The translations under genes were made by a program, and so were the position numbers. Below the pieces are notes generated by a model. It was not told where the DNA came from, ran no database searches, and saw nothing but the letters and a program-made list of their open reading frames with translations. Shown piece by piece: positions 7,562 to 16,985 of a stretch of 64,000 bases of DNA (its first letter is position 1; each line of letters opens with the position of its first letter). Source of the DNA: Bog-532 sp963833835 (GTDB lineage: Bacteria; Actinomycetota; Actinomycetes; Streptosporangiales; Streptosporangiaceae); assembly GCA_963833835.1 (NCBI GenBank), contig CAWHZI010000008.1:372001-436000 (forward strand), written 5' to 3'.

Positions 7562-8179
7562 GATGCTTCCCCCGCTTCGATGCGCAGCACCCGGTAACCG
7601 GCCCGGGCCGCGACCCGGGTCACCGCCCAGCCCTGCTCGGTCAGCCACCGGTGCAGCGAATCCGCACCGAGGTGCCGCTGGACCACGGCCCAGGCCGCGG
7701 CCTCCGGCTGCAGCCGGGGCAGCCAGCCGCCCAGCAGCTCGTGCAGGGCCTGCTTGCCGATCCGGATCGGCGGGTTCGACCAGATACCGGCGAACGTGGC
7801 CGGCAGGGCCGGATCATCGGGGAGCACGCAGCGCACGTTGGCCAGCCCAGCCCGTTTGGCGTTGCGGGCACACAGGTCCAAGGCCCGCTCGTTCACGTCC
7901 ACCGCCCACACGGTCGCGTCCGGGGCCCGGGTGGCCAGCACCAATGCGATCGGTCCGTCAGCCGGCCCCCAGGTCGAGCAGGTCCCCGGTGCGGTACGGC
8001 GTGGCAGCCACGTCGAGCAGCAGCCGGGTGCCGGCGTCCAGGCGGGACGGTGAGAACACCCCGGAGTCGGTTTCCAGCTCCAGGTGCACGTCGGGCAGCA
8101 GCACGTGCACCCGGCCCGGCCGGTGCGCGGTACCAGGCCGGGCACTGAAGTAGTGCTCGCCCGCGGGCTCGGGGCTCAC
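7558..8179 (-). pseudogene. RsmC/RlmG-like class I methyltransferase, split by a frameshift
   Basis: Two frames together encode one ~207-aa methyltransferase of the MTS family. The N-terminal part runs from GTG 8179 (SPEPAGEHYFSARPG...DVHLELETDSGVFSPSRLDAGTR) to motif I, LLDLGAG, then hits TGA. The rest (GPIALVLATRAPDATVWAVDVNERALDL, then the catalytic SNPPIRIGK) continues in the next frame. One extra base near 7957-7960 turns an expected GYG into a stop: removing it restores DLGAGYGPIALVLA. GTG 8179 overlaps the DUF3817 stop (GTGA), and its own stop overlaps the TrmH start. The family methylates guanine N2 in rRNA. Intact coupling on both sides favours a sequencing error over decay. Confidence 0.8.
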
Positions 8180-8535
8180 CCGGCGCGAGCCGGGCGTGCG
8201 GCCCCTTCGGCCGGGCGGCCGCTGGCGGCCTCGGCGGCCAGGGCCGGGTTGATGTAGCGCCGGGTCAGCCACCGCTCGACCACGAACGTCAGGACCGGGA
8301 TCGTGCCGGCCAGCAGCACCAAGACGGTCCGGTCCGGGCGCAGCCGCAGCTTCCAGGCCAGCAGCGCCGCCGCGACCAGGTAGATGATGTACAGGATGCC
8401 GTGCACGGTGCCAACCACGTTGACCAGCGCCGGGTACCCGGCGAGCTGCAGCGGGATGCCGACGAAGCAGAGCACCATCAGCACCACGCCGGTGATGTAG
8501 GCCATCACCCGGTACCGGAGCACAGTTCCTCGCAC
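8176..8535 (-). CDS. DUF3817 small integral membrane protein
   Basis: A 119-aa protein with three hydrophobic segments (roughly residues 10-32, 39-62 and 70-86) and an Ala/Arg-rich cytoplasmic tail. YRVMAYITGVVLMVL and VHGILYIIYLVAAALL match the DUF3817 pattern widespread in actinobacteria, function unknown. It is the first gene of a tightly coupled operon; its TGA overlaps the GTG of the RsmC-like methyltransferase. Confidence 0.85.
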   Translation of the reverse strand: MRGTVLRYRVMAYITGVVLMVLCFVGIPLQLAGYPALVNVVGTVHGILYIIYLVAAALLAWKLRLRPDRTVLVLLAGTIPVLTFVVERWLTRRYINPALAAEAASGRPAEGAARPARAG

Positions 8536-8568
8536 CGGTCTTACCTCCGCAGGGGTTCAGGGGCCTGG

Positions 8569-8982
8569 CTACCGTCCGCTGCTCTCCGCCTCGCGGTTGA
8601 GCTTGGCCAGGTAAGCGTTGTAGGAGGCCAGCTCGGGGTCGTACACCTCGAGCACGCCGGTCATACTACCCGTTGTAGTGCCGTCGGCGTTGTACGCGCC
8701 CGGCGGCAGGTGCACCTCATCAGGCGGGGCCACCTTGCCGGTGCGGATGCGGTACTCGTCCCGGATCGTCTTGGCCCAGAACACCGCGCCCATCAGCGCG
8801 AACAAGGGCCACTCGAACACGTAGGCCCAGCTGAGCGCGTTCCCGCCCAGCGCCCGGTGCAGCTGCCAGTCGCCCAGCCAGAACATGCCCCAGAATGCCA
8901 CCACCGCGAACGCGTGCCAGGCCAGCCAGCGTGGCGAGACCAGGAACCGCCACGTCGCCCACCATGTCCTGGCCTTGGTCAT
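8569..8982 (-). CDS. Conserved actinobacterial small membrane protein
   Basis: A 137-aa protein starting MTKARTWWATWRFLVSPRWLAWHAFAVVAFWGMFWLGDWQLHRA. Two hydrophobic segments lie at ~20-38 and ~50-68, then a hydrophilic tail with NREAE near the end. The N-terminal RWL...WLGDWQLHR pattern recalls the first segment of SURF1-like proteins, but the rest of that domain is missing. Relatives are often mislabelled as transcriptional regulators. It lies 33 bp upstream of the DUF3817 gene on the same strand and may be co-transcribed. No function assigned. Confidence 0.75.
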   Translation of the reverse strand: MTKARTWWATWRFLVSPRWLAWHAFAVVAFWGMFWLGDWQLHRALGGNALSWAYVFEWPLFALMGAVFWAKTIRDEYRIRTGKVAPPDEVHLPPGAYNADGTTTGSMTGVLEVYDPELASYNAYLAKLNREAESSGR

Positions 8983-9069
8983 GGATCGAGGGTAACGCCG
9001 CCCGGACGGTGCTGTGACGCCACCCGCAGACCAGCGCAGGCAGTGGGCCGACGCTGCCATAATCGGCGC

Positions 9070-9399
9070 ATGGCGCTGGCGAACGCAATCTTCTCCCGCT
9101 GGGACGGGGTGTCGGACCGGCTGCCGGCCACGCTGGCGGGGCTGCGTGGCCCGCACACCGGCATCGTGGTGCTGCCGGTCCACCTGACCTGGCACGGCCT
9201 GCGGGAGTTCGACGTGGCCAAGGATGAGTCGCGGCTGGTGCTGTACAGCATCCTGCTCGGCCAGGGCCGCCAGTCGGATCTGGCCCGGTTCGTGAACCCG
9301 GGCCGGCTGGAGCAGGACTGGCCGGAGCTGGCCGGACTGCTCAGCCCGCGCACCCGGCGGGCGTGCGAGCGGCGGCTGGGGCTGGCCACCAGAAGCTGA
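9070..9399 (+). CDS. Conserved actinobacterial hypothetical protein
   Basis: A 109-aa soluble protein (MALANAIFSRWDGVSDRLPATLAGLRGPHTG...). It belongs to a family I recognise from many actinomycetes but which has no established function; some databases call it a regulator. No helix-turn-helix is evident. ATG 9070 has no Shine-Dalgarno. CATAAT at 9058-9063 ends 6 nt before it, which fits a leaderless transcript. Divergent from the small membrane protein. Confidence 0.75.
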   Translation: MALANAIFSRWDGVSDRLPATLAGLRGPHTGIVVLPVHLTWHGLREFDVAKDESRLVLYSILLGQGRQSDLARFVNPGRLEQDWPELAGLLSPRTRRACERRLGLATRS

Positions 9400-9441
9400 C
9401 CACGGGTTCACCGGACGGGGCGACTGTGCCAAGGTTGAGCT

Positions 9442-10107
9442 ATGCGTAAATACGTGATCATGGGGGTGCAGGGCAGCGGCAAGGGCACCCAGAGCCAGCT
9501 GCTGGCCGACGACCTCGATCTCGTGCACATCAGCGTGGGGGACATCTTCCGCTGGAACGTGCAGAACCACACCAAGCTCGGGGCCCAGGTCCGGCGGATT
9601 ATGGCCGAGGGCAACCTGGTCGGCGACGAGATGGCCGAGTCGGTGGTGCGGGACCGGCTGACCCAGCACGACTGGAACTACGGCTTCATCATCGACGGGT
9701 TCCCGCGCAACCGCCGCCAGGCCCTGTTCTTCCTGGAGAGCTACGACATCGACGGGGTCATCCACCTCGACCTGCCGGACAGCGAGGTCCGCCGCCGGGT
9801 GCTGGCCCGGCGGCTGTGCGCCAACTGCGGCATGGACTACAACCTGGTCGCGAACAGCCCGCACGAAGCCGGGCAGTGCGACGCCTGCGGCGGCCAGCTG
9901 ACCACCCGCGAAGACGACAACGAGGCGGCGCTGGCCGTCCGGCTGAAGGACTACCACGAGAAGACCAACCCGGTGCTGGACCTGTTCCGGCGCAAGGAGT
10001 ACGTGATCACCGTGGACGCCCAGCCGGGAGCGCAGGAGATCCAGCAGGAGATCCGCCGCCAGCTGGGCCTGCCCCGGCTGGCGGAAGACCGGCAGGAACA
10101 AACCTGA
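9442..10107 (+). CDS. Adenylate kinase family nucleoside monophosphate kinase
   Basis: A 221-aa kinase with the P-loop GVQGSGKGTQ (~8-17), NMP-binding residues, FIIDGFPRNRRQA, and a zinc-type LID domain with two CxxC pairs (CANCG and CDACG). The family interconverts ATP+AMP and 2 ADP. It may be a second Adk, because the essential copy normally sits in the ribosomal protein/secY cluster, which is not here. It is followed after 9 bp by a PRPP synthetase, so the two form a nucleotide-metabolism operon. Confidence 0.88.
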   Translation: MRKYVIMGVQGSGKGTQSQLLADDLDLVHISVGDIFRWNVQNHTKLGAQVRRIMAEGNLVGDEMAESVVRDRLTQHDWNYGFIIDGFPRNRRQALFFLESYDIDGVIHLDLPDSEVRRRVLARRLCANCGMDYNLVANSPHEAGQCDACGGQLTTREDDNEAALAVRLKDYHEKTNPVLDLFRRKEYVITVDAQPGAQEIQQEIRRQLGLPRLAEDRQEQT

Positions 10108-10116
10108 GGAGCATTA

Positions 10117-11061
10117 GTGCGCGAGATCGCGGTCTTCAGCGGGAACGCCCACCCCGAACTGGCCCGTGAGCTCTGCCTCAACCTGGGCGTGCCGCTGCTC
10201 CCGGTCCGGATCCAGCGGTTCGCCAACGACTGCCTGGAAGTCCAGCTCCAGGCCAACTGCCGCGAACGCGACGTCTACCTGATCCAGCCGCTGGTCGAGC
10301 CGGTGCAGGAGAACCTGGTCGAGCTGCTGCTGATGGCGGACGCGGCCCGCGGTGCGTCGGCCGCGCGGGTCACGGTGGTTATGCCGTACTACGCCTACGC
10401 CCGCTCAGACAAGAAGGACGAGCCGCGGATCTCCATCGCCGGCCGGCTCATCGCCGACCTGCTGGTCGCGGCGGGCGCCAACCGGGTGCTGGCGATGACC
10501 CTGCACTCGCCGCAGGTGCACGGGTTCTTCTCGGTCCCGGTCGACCACCTGAACGCGCTGCGCGAGCTGGCTGCGCACTTCCGGGTGCGGGACCTGTCCA
10601 ACACTGTGGTGGTGGCACCGGACCTGGGCTACGCCAAGAGCGCGGCCGCGTTCGCCCGGCGGCTGGGCCTGCCGGTGGCGGCGGGCTCGAAGGAACGGCA
10701 CGGCGATGACTCGGTGACGATCAGCGCGATCATCGGCGACGTGGCCGGCCGGGACGTCATCGTCATCGACGACGAGATCGCCCGCGGCACCACGCTGAAC
10801 GAGTTGCTGGCCCGGCTGCGGGAGCAGGACGTGCGCTCCGTGCGCATCGCCTGCACCCACGGGCTGTTCGCCGACGGGGCGCTGGGCAAGCTGGTCGCCC
10901 AGCCGGAGGTGGACGAGGTCGTGTGCACCAACACCGTGCCGGTACCCGAGCACAAGCGGGACCCGAAGCTGCGGGTGCTGTCGATCGCCCCGGCCATGGC
11001 CGAGGCGATCCGTCGCATCCACAACGGGGAGTCGGTCAGTTCCCTGTTCGACCTGCCCTAA
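10117..11061 (+). CDS. prs: Ribose-phosphate pyrophosphokinase (PRPP synthetase)
   Basis: Converts ribose-5-phosphate and ATP to PRPP, the precursor for purines, pyrimidines, His, Trp and NAD. The 314-aa protein has the N-terminal FSGNAHPELA, the ATP-binding PYYAYARSDKKDEPR, a flexible-loop region VAPDLGYAKSAAAFARRL, and the PRPP loop VIVIDDEIARGTTL. The latter reads DEIARGTT where housekeeping enzymes have D-T-A/G-GT, which suggests a paralogue. GTG 10117 has GAGGAG 5-6 nt upstream. Likely co-transcribed with the adenylate kinase. Confidence 0.9.
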   Translation: MREIAVFSGNAHPELARELCLNLGVPLLPVRIQRFANDCLEVQLQANCRERDVYLIQPLVEPVQENLVELLLMADAARGASAARVTVVMPYYAYARSDKKDEPRISIAGRLIADLLVAAGANRVLAMTLHSPQVHGFFSVPVDHLNALRELAAHFRVRDLSNTVVVAPDLGYAKSAAAFARRLGLPVAAGSKERHGDDSVTISAIIGDVAGRDVIVIDDEIARGTTLNELLARLREQDVRSVRIACTHGLFADGALGKLVAQPEVDEVVCTNTVPVPEHKRDPKLRVLSIAPAMAEAIRRIHNGESVSSLFDLP

Positions 11062-11079
11062 CTACAGCGGCCGTAGAGC

Positions 11080-13268
11080 TCAGCTGGCCGTGACGATATC
11101 GACGATCCAGGCCAGCACGAACGCCTCCTCGTGCCAGGCGTCGTAGCGGCCGCTGCGCCCGCCGTGGCCGGCGTTCATCTCGGTCTTGAGCAGGAACGGG
11201 CCGCCGCGCGCGGTCGCCTGCAGCCGGGCGACCCACCTGGCCGGCTCCCGGTACAGCACCCGGGTGTCGTTCAGGCTGGTGATGGCCAGGATCGGCGGGT
11301 AGGACACGGGCTGGACGTTCTCGTACGGCGTGTACGACTTCATGTAGCGGTAGACCTCGGGGTCGTGCAGCGGGTCGCCCCACTCCTCCCACTCGGTCAC
11401 CGTAAGCGGCAGGGACGGATCCAGGATCGAGGTCAGCGCGTCCACGAACGGCACCTGGGCCACGATGCCGGCGAACGCGTCCGGGGCCTCGTTGACCGCC
11501 GCGCCCATCAGCAGCCCGCCGGCGGACCCGCCCCGGGCCACCAGCCGCCGGCCGACGTCCAGCCCTGGTCGGTCAGGTGCCGGGCACAGGCCACGAAGTC
11601 GGTGAACGTGTTCTTCTTGTGCAGCATCTTCCCGTCGTCGTACCAGCCCCGGCCGAGCTCGCCGCCGCCGCGGACGTGCGCGATCGCGTACACGAACCCC
11701 CGGTCCAGCAGCGACAGCCGGGCGATGGAAAACCGCGGGTCCATGGAGATCTCGTAGCTGCCGTACCCGTACAGCAGGCCCGGCGCGCTGCCGTCGCGCG
11801 GCGTGCCGCGCCGGCACACCAGCGAGATCGGCACCCGGGTGCCGTCTGGGGCGGTGGCCCACTCCCGGTGCTGCTCGTACTCCTCGGGCCGGTACTCGCG
11901 TCCGCCTGGTGTGCCGTCGGGTAGGGGCAGCACCGGCTGACGGCGGCGCAGGATCAGCTCGCCGGTGGCCATCTCGCAGTCGTAGACCGAGTCCGGGGTG
12001 ACCAGCGAGGCGTAGTGCAGCCGGTACTGGCGCGCGCCCGGGTCCGGGGTGCCGCCGGGGGAGACGGTGTAGACGGGCTCAGGGAAGGCCACGTCGTAGC
12101 TGGAGCCGTCGGCCCGGATGATCCGCAGCCCGGTCAGGCCGTCGCGACGGTAGTAGACGACCAGGAATTCGGTGAACGCGTCGACGTCCAGCAGCCGGGT
12201 GCTGTCCGAGCCGGCGATGACCGTGGTCCACCGGCCCGGGTCGCTGACCGGTGCCTGCGCCAGCGCGAAGTTGAGCGCCTGGTCGTTGTGCAGGACCAGC
12301 AGCCGCTCGGTGCCGTCGGCGAAGACCTGGTGCTCGATCTCGTACTCCAGGCCCGGCCGGCGCGGGGCCACCACCCGCAGCTCACCTTGGGGCTCGGCCG
12401 CGTCGAGCAGCCACACCTCGCTGGTTACCTTGCTGGAGGAGGAGACGACCAGGAACCGCTGGCTGCGGGTCAGCCCGACCCCGACCCAGAACTTCTCGTC
12501 CGCCTCCTCGAAGATCACCGTGTCCTCGGTGTGTGGCGTGCCGACCAGGTGCCGCCACACCCGCCACGGCCGCCAGGCGTCGTCCACGGTCACGTAGAAC
12601 AGCGCGCTGCCGTCCAGCGACCAGGCCGCCCCGTAGAACGTGTTCGGGATCTCATCCGGGGCCAGCTCGCCGGTGGTCAGGTCCTTGATCCGCAGCGTGA
12701 ACCGCTCGTCGCCGGCGAAGTCGGTGGAGTAGGCCATCAGCCGGCCGTCCGGGCTGACGCTGAGCGCGCCGAGGGAGAAGAACTTGGACTCCCCGGCCAG
12801 CTCGTTCGCGTCCAGCAGCACTTCCTCGCCCGCGATGGCGCCGCCGTCCGGCGCGATCGGCGGCGCGTCGTCGTCCGCCTGGGCCGGGACCCGGCACTGC
12901 AGCCCGTACTGCTGGCCCTCGACCGTGCGCCCGTAGTACCACCAGCGGCCCTTGCGGGCCGGGACGGACAGGTCGGTCTCCTGGGTGCGGCCCTTGATCT
13001 CGCCGAAGATCTCGCCGCGCAAGCCGTCCTCACCCGCGGTCAGCGCCTCGGTGTAGTCGTTCTCAGCGTTCAGGAACGCGATCGTGTCCGGGTCTTCCTT
13101 GTCGCACAGCCAGGCGTACGGGTCGGTCACCGAGTCGCCGTGGAAGGTGCGGACCGACGGCACCTCTTTGGCCGCGGGCGGTATCGGGGCGTCCGGCGCG
13201 CTGGCCAGCTCCCGGAACGAGGCCGTGACGGCGGCAGGACTGCGGCCGGTGGTGGGATCGGAACTCAT
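11080..13268 (-). pseudogene. ptrB: Prolyl oligopeptidase family protein (protease II), frameshifted
   Basis: Together two frames encode a ~729-aa S9A serine peptidase that cleaves short basic or prolyl peptides in the cytoplasm. The first frame (from ATG 13268) holds the beta-propeller and the start of the catalytic domain, up to LLYGYGSYEISMDPRF and HLTDQGWTS. It then runs into nonsense. The nucleophile motif RLVARGGSAGGLLMG, the catalytic Asp region (ITSLNDTRV) and the His (MNAGHGG) lie in the next frame. One base is missing near 11543-11550; adding a C (GGC-CGG) restores TSAGRLVARGGSAGG. Divergent from the TPR protein. If real, the mutation removes the active site. Confidence 0.88.
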
Positions 13269-13334
13269 GGCCCCGAGCTTACTGAGCTACGGGGCCGCGA
13301 TCGGCGGTCCCGCGACCCCGTTACGATCGTCCGC

Positions 13335-15458
13335 ATGCCGGACGAACCGGGCGCGGGTGCGCACACGTTCCAGGCCAGGCTGCGTGGCCTGGCCGGTGAC
13401 CCGGCCGTTCCGCTGCTGACGATCCGCCGCTGGCTCGACGAACTCGGCCACCGGTACCAGCAGCAGCGGTTCAGCCCGCGCCCGGTGCTGGTCCTGCGGG
13501 CCCTGCTCGCGCTGGACCTCGGCGAGATCGCGGCGGCGTCCGCGCACCTGGCCGCGGCGATGGCCATGCCCTGGGACGCCACCGCGGGCTGCCCGGCCTG
13601 CGAAAGCGAGAACTGGGGCCGCTGGCGGGCCGCGCTGGGCGATGACTGGGGCGCGCTGGAGTACTGGGCGCCGGTGCTGGACGGCCGCCAGCGGTGCGCG
13701 GAGCAACCAGACCGGGTCCTGGGCCGCGCCCTGCTGCCGCTGACCCAGGCGGGCCTGCTGGACCAGGCCCGCGATGCCCACCTGCGCGGGTACCCGCTAG
13801 TCCGTGGCCAGCTCAGCCAGCAGGCCGCCGTGGGTCAGCACCTTGAGTTCTGCGCGCTGACCGGGAACGAGACCCGGGGCCTGGAGATCGCGGCCGAGCA
13901 CGCGGGCTGGCTGACCGGGCCCGAGGTGACCGGTCCCGGATCAAATGGGACCGGAGCCAACGCGGCGTCCTGGCTGGAGTTCGCGGTCGGGGCGTGCGTG
14001 CTGCTGCGCCGCCTGACCGGTCTCGGGCAGGGCAGCGCGCCGCTGGGCCCCGGCACGATCGCGAGCCGGCTGGCCTTCGTCGAGCAGGAGATCCAGTTCC
14101 TGTGCGACCGGTTCGACGTCCGCAACGGCACCACCACCTACCGCGAACAGGTGAACCAGCGGCTCAGCCAGCCGCCGCTAGCCAGCGAGCTGCCGCTGCA
14201 GGGCCCGCCCGGGGCGCCGCTGAGCGTGGCCCTGCCGTCCGATCTCGATCTCGAGGCCGATCTCGAGGCGGAGGCCGCGATCGAGGCCACGCCGCCTGAG
14301 CCCGACGCCAGCCTGGCGGATCTGGTGGCGCGAGCCCGGCAGCTGCGGGACGACCGTCACCCGCACACCCGGCAGGCCTGGGAAGAAGTCGCGGCCAGCG
14401 GCCAGGACCTGCCCGCGGACGTGGCGGCCGAGCTGGACCGACAGCGGGCCGGGGCGCTGGCCGAAACCGATCCGCGGGCCGGCCGCGAGGCGCTGCTGGC
14501 GGCGGCCGGCCAGTTCGCCGGGCTCGGCGACGAGGCCCGCGCCTGTGAGGCCAGGGCCGCCGCGGCCATGGCCCGGGCCCAGGCGGGCGACGCGGCCGGG
14601 GCGGCCACCGCGCTGGCGGCGGCCATCGCCGACGCCGAGGCCGCCTTCACCCGTGGCGCGTTCACCCCGCAGCAGTACCTGATCGTGCGGCGGGCCCGCC
14701 CGCTCATGGCCATGCAGGCCCTGACCGCGGCCCCACCGCCCGAACCGGACCAGGGGCCCGACCCGGCCGCGCTGGCCGACTTGGCCGAGCTGTCCTCGGC
14801 CGAGCTTTCCGAGGCCGAGCGACTCGGGGTGCCCCGGTACGCGGCCAACTACCACGACCTGCTGGCCCAGCTGGCCCGGTGGGGCGGGGCGCCGGAGCAG
14901 GCCCGCGCCCACCTGGAGACCGCCCGGCGGCTCTACCTCGGCACCGGTGAGCCGTGGAACGCCGCCCGCGCCGGAAGCCGGCTGGCCCAGCTCGCCCTGG
15001 CCTCCGGCGACACCGTGGCCGCGGAGCAACTGGCCCGGGAGTCCCTGGGCCACGGGGGCACACTGCTGCCGCCCCGGCAGATCGCTGGGCTGCGCCTGCT
15101 GCTGGCCGACGCGGTCGGCGCTCAGCCCGGCCGGCCGCGGGAGGCGGCCGGGCAGGTTCGGCAGGCGGCGGAGCTGTACGCGGAGCTCGGTGACGTGGTC
15201 AACCGGGTCCGCTGCCTGCGGACCGCCGCGTGGCTGGAGTTCTCCGGCGTCCGCGCCGACCGCGAGGGTGACGCCGCGGCGGGCCGGGCCGGGGTCGCGG
15301 CCATGACGGCCGTGCTGGCCGAGCTGATCCAGCTGCAGGCGCTGGCCCCCGAGGACGAGGACGGGACCGGGTTCCTGGCTGAAGAACTCGGCGCTACCCG
15401 CTCCCAGCTGGACGCCATGCAGGCCGAACTGGACTCGCTCGTGCCAGAGCAGGCTTAG
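13335..15458 (+). CDS. Tetratricopeptide repeat protein (actinobacterial)
   Basis: A 707-aa, Ala/Leu-rich, almost entirely helical protein with many TPR-like repeats, especially residues ~380-640. An N-terminal region carries a CPACESENWGRW Cys pair and CAEQPDRVLGRALLPL, seen in a conserved Streptomyces TPR family. An acidic linker of repeated DLDLEADLEAEAA lies near residue 305; the DNA there is a short tandem repeat. No enzymatic motif is visible, so a scaffolding role is likely. ATG 13335 has no ribosome site; TACGAT at 13322-13327 ends 7 nt before it, suggesting a leaderless mRNA. Confidence 0.82.
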   Translation: MPDEPGAGAHTFQARLRGLAGDPAVPLLTIRRWLDELGHRYQQQRFSPRPVLVLRALLALDLGEIAAASAHLAAAMAMPWDATAGCPACESENWGRWRAALGDDWGALEYWAPVLDGRQRCAEQPDRVLGRALLPLTQAGLLDQARDAHLRGYPLVRGQLSQQAAVGQHLEFCALTGNETRGLEIAAEHAGWLTGPEVTGPGSNGTGANAASWLEFAVGACVLLRRLTGLGQGSAPLGPGTIASRLAFVEQEIQFLCDRFDVRNGTTTYREQVNQRLSQPPLASELPLQGPPGAPLSVALPSDLDLEADLEAEAAIEATPPEPDASLADLVARARQLRDDRHPHTRQAWEEVAASGQDLPADVAAELDRQRAGALAETDPRAGREALLAAAGQFAGLGDEARACEARAAAAMARAQAGDAAGAATALAAAIADAEAAFTRGAFTPQQYLIVRRARPLMAMQALTAAPPPEPDQGPDPAALADLAELSSAELSEAERLGVPRYAANYHDLLAQLARWGGAPEQARAHLETARRLYLGTGEPWNAARAGSRLAQLALASGDTVAAEQLARESLGHGGTLLPPRQIAGLRLLLADAVGAQPGRPREAAGQVRQAAELYAELGDVVNRVRCLRTAAWLEFSGVRADREGDAAAGRAGVAAMTAVLAELIQLQALAPEDEDGTGFLAEELGATRSQLDAMQAELDSLVPEQA

Positions 15459-15466
15459 CGGCAGGC

Positions 15467-15889
15467 TTAGAGGCCCATCACGCTGGGAGCGGTAGCCAGT
15501 GCGCGCAGCCGCCCGGCCGGATCCGGCACCAGCCGCCGCGTCGGCTGGTCGATCACGCCGCTGACTGTAATCACCTCGGCGGCCAGCTCACCGTCGCCGC
15601 GGGTGAACTCCTGGCGGACCCGGAACGTCTTGCCGTCGCCCCACTCGAACGCGCAGCTCACCGCGACGTCCTCGCCGTCGCGCAGCTCGCGCAGGAACCG
15701 GACGTTGGCCTCCAGGTTCACCGGCCCCAGCCCGGCGCGGGCCAGCACCGGGTAGGTCAGGCCGGCGGCCCGCAGGCACTCCCACCGGGCGTGCTCGGCG
15801 TAGTGCAGGTAGTTGGCCCAGTTGAGATGCCCGTTGACGTCGAGTTCGTAGCCTCGTACCGCGACCACGACACAGAAGGGTTCACTCAT
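15467..15889 (-). CDS. Acyl-CoA thioesterase (hotdog fold, YbgC/FadM-like)
   Basis: A 140-aa hotdog-fold protein. GYELDVNGHLNWANYLHYAEHARWE matches the 4-hydroxybenzoyl-CoA thioesterase signature, in which the Asp before NGH is catalytic. VNLEANVRFLRELRDGEDV forms the second strand block. It probably hydrolyses acyl-CoA or acyl-ACP thioesters; chain specificity is unknown. Converges with the TPR gene (8 bp) and is divergent from corA. Confidence 0.87.
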   Translation of the reverse strand: MSEPFCVVVAVRGYELDVNGHLNWANYLHYAEHARWECLRAAGLTYPVLARAGLGPVNLEANVRFLRELRDGEDVAVSCAFEWGDGKTFRVRQEFTRGDGELAAEVITVSGVIDQPTRRLVPDPAGRLRALATAPSVMGL

Positions 15890-15921
15890 CGAGTCAGACC
15901 CTACCGGGCCGTTCTGACACC

Positions 15922-16890
15922 ATGGATTGCGTGAATGGGCACCTGATCCGGATCGATGGAACGACCGTTGCCGAGTTCAAGCCGGACGAGGTCGAGCAGG
16001 CGCTGCACAACGACGAGATCCTGTGGATGGACCTGCACGATTCCAGCGACGAGACGCTGGCGTTGCTGCGTGACGTGTTCGACATCCACCCGGTCGCGGT
16101 CGAGGACGCGGCCGAGTTTGGGCAGCGGCCGAAGATCGAGGAGTACGAGAACTTCGTTTCGCTGGTGTTCTTCGGCGCCAACAAGGTCAGCCACCCCCTG
16201 ATCGAGGTGCACTTCTACTTCGGCGAAAACTTCCTGATCACCCTGCACCGGGAACCGTGTGTGGCGTTCGAGGGCATGCGGACGATGTTCGCGCGGCACC
16301 ACAGCAGCCTGGCCGCCCGCGTCCTCGTGCTGCATCACGTGCTGGACGGCCTGTCGGACAGCATGTTCCCCATGCTGGCCTCGTTCGACGACAAGGTCGA
16401 CGCGATCCAGGACGAGATCCTGATCAAGGCCGAGCGGGAGCACCAGGAGTCGCTGTTCGCGCTGCGGCGCTGGCTGAGCGACGTGCGCAAGGTGGTGGCC
16501 CCGCAGCGGGACATGCTCAACGCGCTGCTGTCTCAGCGGCTGGACCTGCCCGGCATGAACAAGGAAAACGAGCCCTACTTCCGTGACCTGTACGACAACA
16601 TGATCAAGATCAACGACATGGTAGACAGCCACCGGGATCTGGTGTCCAGCACGATGGACAGCTACGTCGCGCAGATGGCGAATCGGCAGAACGACGTGAT
16701 GAAGCAGCTCACGATCATGGCGACGATCTTCCTTCCGCTGACCTACCTGACCGGGTTCTTCGGCCAGAACTTCGGCTGGCTGGTCACCTCGGTCGGATCG
16801 TGGGAGGAGTTCTTCGGCATCGGCATCGGCACCGAGGCGGTAGCCGTCATCATCCTGCTGCTCCTGTTCAAGCGGCGCGGCTGGTTCTAA
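15922..16890 (+). CDS. corA: CorA-family magnesium/divalent cation transporter
   Basis: A 322-aa CorA-like channel: an N-terminal cytoplasmic alpha/beta domain, a long helical stalk (~150-265), and two C-terminal membrane helices, the last ending in KRRGWF. The selectivity motif that is normally Gly-Met-Asn reads Gly-Gln-Asn here (TGFFGQNFG), so ion selectivity may differ. The family forms homopentamers in the plasma membrane. ATG 15922 is used, but GTG 15931 is equally possible, since no strong ribosome site separates them. Confidence 0.87.
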   Translation: MDCVNGHLIRIDGTTVAEFKPDEVEQALHNDEILWMDLHDSSDETLALLRDVFDIHPVAVEDAAEFGQRPKIEEYENFVSLVFFGANKVSHPLIEVHFYFGENFLITLHREPCVAFEGMRTMFARHHSSLAARVLVLHHVLDGLSDSMFPMLASFDDKVDAIQDEILIKAEREHQESLFALRRWLSDVRKVVAPQRDMLNALLSQRLDLPGMNKENEPYFRDLYDNMIKINDMVDSHRDLVSSTMDSYVAQMANRQNDVMKQLTIMATIFLPLTYLTGFFGQNFGWLVTSVGSWEEFFGIGIGTEAVAVIILLLLFKRRGWF

Positions 16891-16985
16891 GGTCACAGCC
16901 CGGCAATTACTCGAAGTAGGCGTCAACCCACTCACTGCGTCCGGCGTCTTAACTGGCGGACACCTTCGACGGAGTGGGGAGCGCG

